In this document: positions 46,067-52,906 of the stretch, in pieces
How the letters are laid out: the number at the start of each line of letters is the position of its first letter
How positions within the stretch are numbered: the first letter of the stretch is position 1
Origin: AC-32 sp963788215
Lineage (GTDB): Bacteria > Actinomycetota > Thermoleophilia > Gaiellales > Gaiellaceae
DNA: 64,000 bases
Direction: 5' to 3'
Assembly: GCA_963788215.1 (NCBI GenBank)
Contig: CAWBFX010000005.1
Span: forward strand, 1-64,000
Notes under the pieces: generated by a model
Databases searched by the model: none
What the model was told of the DNA's origin: nothing
What the model saw: the letters and a program-made list of their open reading frames with translations, nothing else
Position numbers and translations under genes: made by a program

Positions 46067-46390
46067 CTAGACCGCGGCGCTCAGCGGAGCGTCGGCGATG
46101 ACGACGTCGTACGTCTCGCGCCCCGGGGGCGACCGGTAGATGGTGATGAACTTCTCGACCTGCTCGGCGTAGAAGCTGCGACCGCCCGCGAGCCCTTCAT
46201 CGGCGGCCGCCTCGTCCGTCCAGAAGGTCAAGGCGAGCGCCTTGCCCTCGGGCGAGACGAGCACGTAGACGCCTTCGTAGCCGTCCTGCTCGCGGAGGGC
46301 CGGCACGACCGAGTCGCGGAAGAGCTCCACCGCCTGGTCGATGCTCGTCCGAATCGGGTCGATCTCGGCGATTGTCGCCCGCGCAATCAC
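46067..46390 (-). CDS. Small ABM-like (antibiotic biosynthesis monooxygenase fold) protein
   Basis: A 107-residue alpha-beta protein with the dimeric barrel look of ABM domains: RATIAEIDPIRTSIDQAVELFRDSVVPALREQDGYEGVYVLVSPEGKALALTFWTDEAAAD. GTG 46390 overlaps the ABC ATPase stop by 4 nt (GTGA), so it lies between ATPase and permease in one operon. A role in stress defence or signalling is plausible; catalytic residues are not evident. Confidence 0.75.
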   Translation of the reverse strand: MIARATIAEIDPIRTSIDQAVELFRDSVVPALREQDGYEGVYVLVSPEGKALALTFWTDEAAADEGLAGGRSFYAEQVEKFITIYRSPPGRETYDVVIADAPLSAAV

Positions 46391-47151
46391 TTGTCCCACC
46401 TCTCTTCCAGTAGTTCGTCGCCCACGATCTCGCCGTCGACCATCCGCACGATGCGGTCGGTCGCCCGACCCACCGAGATGTCGTGGGTCACGATCAGAAA
46501 CGTCAGTCCGTGCTCCACGTTCAGCCGGCGCATCAGGGTCACGATCTCCTCGGCGTTCTCGCTGTCGAGATCGCCGGTCGGCTCGTCGGCCCAGACGATC
46601 GCCGGGTCGTTGACGAGGGCCCTGGCGATCGTGACGCGCTGCCGCTGGCCGCCCGAGAGCTCGTCGGGAACGTGGCTTGCCCGCTCGCCGAGGCCGACGA
46701 GGTCGAGCGCCCCGAGTGCCCTTCGGCGCGCCTCCTTCGAGGAGACCCGCGCGACGAGCAGCGGCAGCTCGACGTTCTCCACCGCGCTCAGCACCGGGAT
46801 CAGGTTGTAGAACTGGAAGACGAACCCCATCCGCCGCGCGCGGTAGTCCGTGCGGGCCTCGTCGGACAGGGAGCTCAGGGACGTGCCCTCGATCAGGACC
46901 TCGCCGGAGTCGATCCGGTCGAGCCCCGAGAGGCAGTTCAGAAGCGTGGTCTTCCCGGAGCCGCTCGGCCCCATGATCGCAACCATCTCGCCGCGGGAGA
47001 CCGAGAAGCTCACGCCCCGGAGTGCGTGTACCTGCACCTTGCCGGTGTCGTAGAGCTTGTCGACCGCCTGCGCCTCGACGATCGCCTCGCGAATCTCTGG
47101 GAGCGCGGCCGGCGTCTGCCGCGCGGGCCGTGGTGCGATGGTGACGGTCAT
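46387..47151 (-). CDS. ABC transporter ATP-binding protein (MacB/LolD-like)
   Basis: A 254-residue ATPase. Walker A GPSGSGKTTLLNCLSGLD, signature DELSGGQRQRVTIARAL, Walker B DPAIVWADEPTGDLDSENAEEI, and H-loop VTHD are all present. It belongs to the MacB/LolD/SalX group that serves FtsX-type permeases, consistent with the permease downstream. The start ATG 47151 has GGAGG 5 nt upstream. A small basic protein may be encoded just before it. Confidence 0.93.
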   Translation of the reverse strand: MTVTIAPRPARQTPAALPEIREAIVEAQAVDKLYDTGKVQVHALRGVSFSVSRGEMVAIMGPSGSGKTTLLNCLSGLDRIDSGEVLIEGTSLSSLSDEARTDYRARRMGFVFQFYNLIPVLSAVENVELPLLVARVSSKEARRRALGALDLVGLGERASHVPDELSGGQRQRVTIARALVNDPAIVWADEPTGDLDSENAEEIVTLMRRLNVEHGLTFLIVTHDISVGRATDRIVRMVDGEIVGDELLEERWDK

Positions 47152-47166
47152 CCGAACCTCCGGTTC

Positions 47167-47334
47167 TCAGCAGGGAGTTGCGTCGGGGTTGAGGCCGGGG
47201 ATGTGCCGTGCTCTCGCGCTCGGAACGCTCACGGTCTTCCGCAGGGCTTCCCTGCGGCTTCGCGACTTCCGCGGCGAGGGCGGGTTGCCCACATTCGTGC
47301 TGCCGGCCTGGCGATGGTTCGACCGAGTGGTCAT
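47167..47334 (-). CDS. Small basic protein upstream of ABC ATPase (candidate)
   Basis: An open frame of 55 codons from ATG 47334 to TGA 47167. A good ribosome site GAGAGGAG lies just before the ATG. The product starts MTTRSNHRQAGSTNVGNPPS and is Arg/Ser/Pro-rich (PRKSRSRREALRKTVSVPSARARH), with no membrane helix and one terminal Cys. It ends 15 nt before the ATPase ATG, so it would be the first cistron of the ABC operon. I recognise no family. It could be a substrate or leader peptide of the exporter, or chance. Confidence 0.4.
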   Translation of the reverse strand: MTTRSNHRQAGSTNVGNPPSPRKSRSRREALRKTVSVPSARARHIPGLNPDATPC

Positions 47335-47504
47335 GACGACTCCTCTCAGGGTCTATGCGCAATGGTCGAACACACCGCTTCGACAGACATCCGGAGCTGC
47401 GCCGATCCGAGCTCAGTAGTTGTCCGCGCGTGCGATCGGAGAGCGGCCCGATGCGGCTTGGCGACGGCGCGCCGACGATGGGACCACCACAAAGGAGGCC
47501 CACG

Positions 47505-47957
47505 ATGAAGAAGATCTTGATTGCGACCGACGGGTCCGACGAGAGCCGCCAGGCGGTCGACTTCGGGCTGGAGCTGGCCGAAGACCAGGGCGCTCGGGTC
47601 GTGCTCGCGCACGTGGCGCCGGCCGTCGACGTCGTGCCGACCAGCGGGTTCGGGATGACGGGCGCGGTACCTCACGAGCTGTCCGATTACGACTGGAGCC
47701 CACTCACCGAGGCGCGCGCGCTCGCCGAGGAGCTCGGGATCGACGTGCGGACGGAGATGCTCCGCGGCGAGACGGTCGACGAGATCGTCGCGTACGCGGA
47801 CACGATCGACGCCGACCTGATCGTCGTCGGCTCCCGCGGACACGGTTCGCTCGCGAGCGCGTTGCTCGGCAGCGTCTCCCGCGGCGTGCTCCACGAGTCG
47901 CGGAGGCCGGTGCTCGTCGTGCGCGGAACCAGGGCCACGGCGCCCGTAGGGAGCTAG
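47505..47957 (+). CDS. Universal stress protein (UspA family)
   Basis: A 150-residue single Usp domain. KKILIATDGSDESRQAVDFGL starts the nucleotide fold, and VVGSRGHGSLASALLGSVSRGVLHESRRPVLVV contains the ATP-binding Gly-x2-Gly-x9-Gly-Ser motif. An insert GFGMTGAVPHELSDYDW follows the second strand. The start ATG 47505 has SD AAAGGAGG (47491-47498). Many such proteins belong to hypoxia or starvation regulons, consistent with neighbours up to 60 kb. Confidence 0.94.
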   Translation: MKKILIATDGSDESRQAVDFGLELAEDQGARVVLAHVAPAVDVVPTSGFGMTGAVPHELSDYDWSPLTEARALAEELGIDVRTEMLRGETVDEIVAYADTIDADLIVVGSRGHGSLASALLGSVSRGVLHESRRPVLVVRGTRATAPVGS

Positions 47958-48104
47958 GGAATTGTCCGCAACGTGGTCGAGGGAATCCCGCGGGGACGTT
48001 CCGCGACGGCGCGGATGGCGCCGGAGGCGAACCGCGCCACTATCCGCAAAAGACATGGCCGACGGAGAGAAGAACGCTCGGCCGCGACGGAAGGAGAAGG
48101 AACC

Positions 48105-48821
48105 ATGCGTAAGGCATTCGAGCTCGGAGGCGTAATCGCAGCCGCCGTCCTGATCGCCTTCGGCATCGCAGCGATCGTGATGGGCTTCAACGGCAAGTCG
48201 ACCGTCAACTCGAGCCTCAAGCAGGAGCAGATCACGGGCACGCCGGACATGACCCCGACGGCGATCGCCGGTGAGGTCAAGGCGGCGCAGGCCGCGCAGA
48301 ACAAGCTGTTCGCCGATTACAAGGCGCACGGCATGAAGGTGACGCCGTCGCCGATCGAGACGCCGACCTGCTCCGTGGCGAACAAGGTCATCGACAACGG
48401 CACTGACGCACGCTGCTTCGCCAAGTACATGCGAATCCACACGTTCGGCGCCAGCTCGGGCCTGACGTACTCGCAGATGGGCCGTTACATCGCCGCCCCC
48501 GGCACGCCGTTCAAGCTCACGGATGGCCTGGGCGCGACGAATGACCCGACGAAGGCAATGAGCGACCCGAAGACGCAGCAGCCGGTTGCCAACGGCCGCC
48601 GCGACATCTGGGTCACCTACACCGCGCTGACGACCGCGCTGAACTCGAGCTACATGGCTTCGCAGCTCGCACTGTTCGGCGTCGTGGTCGGCATCGCCCT
48701 GCTGCTCGCAGGGATCGGCTTCGGGATCCTCGCCCTGGGCGGGGCCCTCGAGAGCCCGCGCACCGCGCTCACCTGGTTCCGCAAGGAATCGATCGAGCCG
48801 GCCGCGCCGCTAAAGGCGTAG
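48105..48821 (+). CDS. Two-helix membrane protein with external domain
   Basis: A 238-residue protein with a membrane helix at each end: residues 7-28 (ELGGVIAAAVLIAFGIAAIVMG) and residues about 190-215 (QLALFGVVVGIALLLAGIGFGILALGG). The 150-residue segment between would face outside and has two Cys (PTCSVAN and DARCFAKYM), possibly a disulfide. I do not recognise a family; small actinobacterial proteins of this pattern are often near stress genes. ATG 48105 has SD AAGGAGAAGG. It ends in a strong terminator. Confidence 0.78.
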   Translation: MRKAFELGGVIAAAVLIAFGIAAIVMGFNGKSTVNSSLKQEQITGTPDMTPTAIAGEVKAAQAAQNKLFADYKAHGMKVTPSPIETPTCSVANKVIDNGTDARCFAKYMRIHTFGASSGLTYSQMGRYIAAPGTPFKLTDGLGATNDPTKAMSDPKTQQPVANGRRDIWVTYTALTTALNSSYMASQLALFGVVVGIALLLAGIGFGILALGGALESPRTALTWFRKESIEPAAPLKA

Positions 48822-48844
48822 GAGAGACTTCTCTCCGTCGCGAA

Positions 48845-48868
48845 GGGGCGGGCCGAAAGGCCCGCCCC
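48845..48868 (+). terminator. GNRA-loop terminator between convergent genes
   Basis: GGGGCGGGCC (48845-48854), GAAA tetraloop, GGCCCGCCCC (48859-48868): perfect 10-bp stem 24 nt past the membrane-protein stop and 13 nt before the response regulator stop. Serves both directions. Confidence 0.8.
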
Positions 48869-48881
48869 GCTCGTTTCGGGG

Positions 48882-49520
48882 TTACTCCTCCAGCAGTCCC
48901 TGGTCGAGCGCGTAGCGGACGAGCTCGGCGCGGCTCTGGAGGCGCAGCTTCTGCATGATGTGCGCGCGGTGCGTCTCGGCCGTGCGCACCGAGATGTAGA
49001 GCTGCTTCGCGATCTCCTGGTTGGTGTGGCCCAGGGCAAGCAGCCGGAGCACTTCGCGCTCGCGGTCGGAGAGCGGATCATCCTCGGCGCGCTTGCGCTC
49101 CTCGCTCTCGGCGGCCACGAGGCGCGCGCCCAGCTCCGGGTGGACGTAACGCCCGCCGCCCGCGACCTCGCGGATCGCCGCGACGAGCTCCGAGTCGGCC
49201 GCCTCCTTGAGGACGTAGCCGCTGGCGCCGGCCTCGAAGGCCTCGCGCACGTAGCGCGGCTCGTCCTGCATCGAGAGCACGAGCACCTTCGCGTCCGGAT
49301 TCTCCTTCAGCAGCTGCGGGACGATCTCGATGCCGTTCTGGTCGGGCATCACGACGTCGAGCAGCACGATGTCCGGCTTGAGCGAACGCGACTCGAAGAT
49401 CGCGTCGCGCGCGCTGCCGGCCTCGCCGACCGTCTCGAGATCGTTCTGGCCGTCGACGAGCAGCTTCAGGCCGGCCCGCACGACTGCGTGGTCGTCCACG
49501 ATCAGAACCCGCGTGCTCAT
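48882..49520 (-). CDS. LuxR/NarL-type response regulator (DosR-like)
   Basis: A 212-residue response regulator. The receiver has Asp9-Asp10 and the phospho-acceptor Asp55 (IVLLDVVMPDQNG) and Lys in LVLKE-type position (GYVLKEAADSELVAAIREV). The C-terminal LuxR HTH is DPLSDREREVLRLLALGHTNQEIAKQLYISVRTAETHRAHIMQKL. The kinase gene lies 64 nt upstream on the same strand, so the pair forms a NarL-type two-component system. By similarity of the kinase it may act as a hypoxia or redox regulator. Confidence 0.93.
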   Translation of the reverse strand: MSTRVLIVDDHAVVRAGLKLLVDGQNDLETVGEAGSARDAIFESRSLKPDIVLLDVVMPDQNGIEIVPQLLKENPDAKVLVLSMQDEPRYVREAFEAGASGYVLKEAADSELVAAIREVAGGGRYVHPELGARLVAAESEERKRAEDDPLSDREREVLRLLALGHTNQEIAKQLYISVRTAETHRAHIMQKLRLQSRAELVRYALDQGLLEE

Positions 49521-49584
49521 GCCCGCTCCCGGCGCCGGCAAAGCCGCCGCCTCCGCTCTCTGATGAGCTCCGTCGAGCCTACGC

Positions 49585-51229
49585 TCATTGGACGGGCACG
49601 TCCGCCGCGATCGTCGTCCCGGCGCCGGGGCTCGACTCGATGCGCAGCCGGCCGCCGAGCAGGGCCAGGCGCTCGCCCATCCCGACCAGCCCGAAGCCGC
49701 CGTCAGTGGTCGCGGGGTCGAATCCCCGCCCGTCGTCCTCCACCACCGCCTTGACCGAGCCCTCCATCCTGGTAAGCGCAATGCTGACGCGTTGTGCCCG
49801 GGCATGCTTGACGATGTTCGTGAGCGACTCCTGCACGATCCGGTAGAGCGCCGTCTCGACCTCGGTCGGCAGGCGCTCGTCGCCGAGAGCCGCGCCGAAG
49901 TCGACCTTCATCCCGGTCTTTTCGGCGAACGTCCTCGTCAGGTGCTCGACGGCTGCCACGAGACCGAAGTCGTCGAGCGCGCTCGGCCGCAGCTCGAGCG
50001 CGAGGCGGCGGACGTCCTGCAGCGTCGCCACGACGAGCTCCCGAAGCCGGGCAATGGCCTGGTGCGACTCCTCGGTCTCCAGCGTGTCCTCGAGGGCCCG
50101 CAGCCCGAGCAGGATGGACGTCAGCGCTTGCCCCGTCTCGTCGTGGAGCTCCCGCGAGAGGCGCCTGCGCTCGAGCTCGAGGGCGTCGATCACGCGCCGG
50201 AAGGCGTCGCGCTCGAACCGCTCGGAAAGGTCGACGGCAACCGCCGCGCGCGTCGCGAACGTCTCCGCCAGGCGCAGGTCGTTGTCCGAGAAGCGGGCGT
50301 CCGGGCCGAGCTTGTCGTGCGCGGCGATCACGCCGATCGCCCCGCCGCGCGTCACGAGCGGCACCCAGAGGCCCGTGCGTGCGCCGAGCAGGCGGGTGAT
50401 CTCGGGATCGACGTCCGGGTCGTCGAGCACGGAGTCGGTGCGCTCGCTCTGGCCGCGCTCCAGCACCCGGCCGCTCTTGGACCCCGAGCGCGTCATCGTC
50501 TGGTCGACGAGCCGGTCTGCGTTCTCGCCGGCCACTGCCGCGAGCCGCAGCTCGTCCCCGCCGGTGGGAAGCGCGACGATGACGACTCTCGCGTCGAGCA
50601 GCTCGCGCAGCCGCCGGGCGATCAGGTCGAGGAGCCGGTCGAGGTCGGTCTCGGTCGCGAGCGCGTTGCCGACCTCGTTCAGCGACTCGAGCTGCTTCGA
50701 CCAGTTCGTCGCGGCCTCGTACAGGCGGGCGTTCTCGATCGGCGACCGCCGCCTGGCTCGCGAGCTGGGTCACGACCTCCTCGTCCTCGTCGTTGAAGTC
50801 CTCGCCGCCCTTCTTCTCGGTCAGATAGAAGTTCCCGTAGGGCACACCCCGGAGCACGATCGGGACGCCGAGGAACGAGTGCATCGGCGGGTGGTTCGGG
50901 GGAATCCCGGCCGACCGCGGGTCCTCCGTCAGGTCGTGCAGGCGCAGCGCCGTGGCATCGCGGATCAGCGTGCCGAGGATGCCGCGGCCGCGCGGCAGGT
51001 CGCCGATGGCGGCGTGGGCGCCGGGGTCGATGCCCGTGGTGACGAAACGCTCGAGCTCCGTCCCGGCGCGGTCGATCACGCCCAGAGCCGCGTAGCGCGC
51101 GCCCGTCAGCTCTGCGGCCTTCTCGACCAGCGTCTGCAGGAGCGCGTCGAGCGAGAGCTCCGAGCTGATCGAGACGCCGACCTCGACGAGTGCGCGAAAG
51201 CGGTCCGTGGTCTGACGGACGCCCTCCAT
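49585..51229 (-). CDS. Double-GAF histidine kinase, DosS/DevS-like (one frameshift)
   Basis: Reconstructed as about 548 residues: GAF-A (about 20-170), GAF-B (about 190-335), HisKA_3 dimerisation helix (LERRRLSRELHDETGQALTSILLGLRALE, with the phospho-His in RELHDE) and an HATPase domain with DDGRGFDP and GGFGLVGMGERL. GAF-A carries GIPPNHPPMHSFLGVPIVLRGVPYGNFYLTEKKGGEDFNDEDEE, very close to the same stretch of mycobacterial DosS, where a His of this segment ligates haem; here His113 matches. An extra C near 50746 shifts the frame between the two GAF domains. ATG 51229. It likely senses O2, NO, CO or redox and phosphorylates the adjacent regulator. Confidence 0.88.
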
Positions 51230-51255
51230 AAGGTGAGCCTATCGCGAGCGGATGC

Positions 51256-51660
51256 TCACGCCGCCTTGCGCCGTGACCTGCATGCCTCTCTGGCCACGAG
51301 TACGGGCCGGTCGGCGCGATGCACGAGCTCCACCGAAACGCTTCCGAGGAGCGCACCGGCGAACGCGCCGCGGCCTCGCGAGCCGACCACGATCAGGTCG
51401 GCGTCTCGCAGCCGGGCGATCTCCGCCACGCGCGCTGCGGGGTCGCCGTCGAGGACCTCCGTCTCGAACGCGACGCCTGCCTGTTCGGCGAGCGCCGCAG
51501 CCTCGGCGAGGACCGCCCGCGCCTGCGCCGGCTCCGAGGTGCGAGAGCGAACGTAGACGAGCGTCGCGACCGCACCGCTCTCCCGGGCCAGCGACAGGCC
51601 GGTCTCGAGCGCCTCGCGGGCACCCGCCGATCCGTCGGTTGCGATCACGATTCGCTTCAT
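51256..51660 (-). CDS. Universal stress protein (UspA family)
   Basis: A 134-residue Usp domain with RIVIATDGSAGAREALETGLSLA and VVGSRGRGAFAGALLGSVSVELVHRADRPVLVA (ATP-binding motif). The start ATG 51660 has CCGGCGA upstream; the frame is open further up but the Usp fold begins here. It ends 26 nt before the sensor kinase, on the same strand, so Usp-kinase-regulator may be one transcript. Confidence 0.92.
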   Translation of the reverse strand: MKRIVIATDGSAGAREALETGLSLARESGAVATLVYVRSRTSEPAQARAVLAEAAALAEQAGVAFETEVLDGDPAARVAEIARLRDADLIVVGSRGRGAFAGALLGSVSVELVHRADRPVLVAREACRSRRKAA

Positions 51661-51808
51661 TCGCCGGAGCATCGACCGGCGCGGGCGCGGCCGCATCCGC
51701 AGTGCTCCTGATCGTCGTGCGGGAAAGCCGCAGGACGCCTCCGTGGCCCCGCCGATGGCATCCCCGCCCCGTGAGGCGAGAGTCCCTACGAGCGAAAAGG
51801 AGGCCCTC

Positions 51809-52906
51809 ATGAAAGCTCTCGTCTACCACGGGCCCGGCCAACGGGCCTGGGAGGACGTTCCCGATCCGAAGATCGAGGAGCCGACGGACGCCATCGTCCG
51901 GATCGACAGCTCGACCATCTGCGGGACCGACCTCCACATCCTCAAGGGCGACGTCCCCGAGGTCGAGCCCGGCACCATCCTCGGCCACGAGGCCGTCGGC
52001 ACCGTCGTCGAGATCGGCGGCGCGGTCACGACTCTCGAGCCGGGCGACCGCGTGCTCGTCTCGTGCATCACCTCGTGCGGGCGCTGCCGCTTCTGCAAGG
52101 AGGCCCGCTACGGCCTCTGCACGGGCGGCGGCGGCTGGATCTTCGGCCACCTGATCGACGGGCTGCAGGCCGAGCTCGCCCGGGTGCCGTTCGCGGACAC
52201 CTCGGTGTACAAGGTGCCCGACGAGCTGACCGACGAGGACGTGCTCTTCCTCGCCGACATCCTCCCGACCTCGTTCGAGGTCGGCGTTCTGAACGGCGGC
52301 GTGCAGCCGGGCGACACGGTCGCCATCGTCGGCGCCGGCCCGATCGGCCTCGCGGCGGTCCTCACCGCGAAGCTGTTCACGCCGGGCCGCATCGTCGTGA
52401 TCGACCCCGCGAAGCCGCGGCTAGAGAAGGCGCTCGAGCTCGGAGCGGACGTCGCGATCGACAACAGCGTCGAGGACGCGGTCGAGCGGATCATGGAGCT
52501 GACCGGCGGACTGGGCGCCGATGTGGCGATCGAGGCGGTCGGGATTCCCGAGACGTTCGAGCTCTGCACCGACATCGTCCGCCCCGGCGGCCACGTCGCG
52601 AACGTCGGCGTCCACGGCCATCCGGTTACGCTCCACATGGAGCGCCTCTGGATCCGCGATGTGACGATCACAACCGGGCTCGTCGACACCAACACCACCC
52701 CGCGGCTGTTGAAGCTGATCGCCGAGGGGCGGCTCGACGCGACGCCGTTCGCGACGCACCGGTTCCCGCTCGACGAGACGATGGCCGCATACGACACGTT
52801 CGCCGACGCGGCGAGCACCAACGCGCTCAAGGTCGTGCTCGAAGCGGTTCCGGCCGTCCCGGAGCAGACTGAGCGTGAGGAGGCCCTTGCAGGCTCCAGC
52901 GCATAG
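51809..52906 (+). CDS. Zinc-dependent alcohol dehydrogenase (MDR family)
   Basis: A 365-residue medium-chain dehydrogenase. Catalytic zinc ligands Cys38 (STICGTD) and His60-Glu61 (GHE), structural zinc Cys90, Cys93, Cys96 and Cys104, and the NAD fold GAGPIG (175-180) are all present. It would interconvert aldehydes and alcohols, allowing NADH recycling in low oxygen. ATG 51809 has SD AAAAGGAGG (51795-51803). The next gene overlaps by 32 nt, so they are coupled. Confidence 0.94.
   Translation: MKALVYHGPGQRAWEDVPDPKIEEPTDAIVRIDSSTICGTDLHILKGDVPEVEPGTILGHEAVGTVVEIGGAVTTLEPGDRVLVSCITSCGRCRFCKEARYGLCTGGGGWIFGHLIDGLQAELARVPFADTSVYKVPDELTDEDVLFLADILPTSFEVGVLNGGVQPGDTVAIVGAGPIGLAAVLTAKLFTPGRIVVIDPAKPRLEKALELGADVAIDNSVEDAVERIMELTGGLGADVAIEAVGIPETFELCTDIVRPGGHVANVGVHGHPVTLHMERLWIRDVTITTGLVDTNTTPRLLKLIAEGRLDATPFATHRFPLDETMAAYDTFADAASTNALKVVLEAVPAVPEQTEREEALAGSSA

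Noticed and set aside
47335..48104. Canonical DosR box GGGACTnnnGTCCC
   Set aside because: Only partial look-alikes (GGGAATTGTCC, GGGGACGTTCC) are visible; not enough to annotate a binding site.
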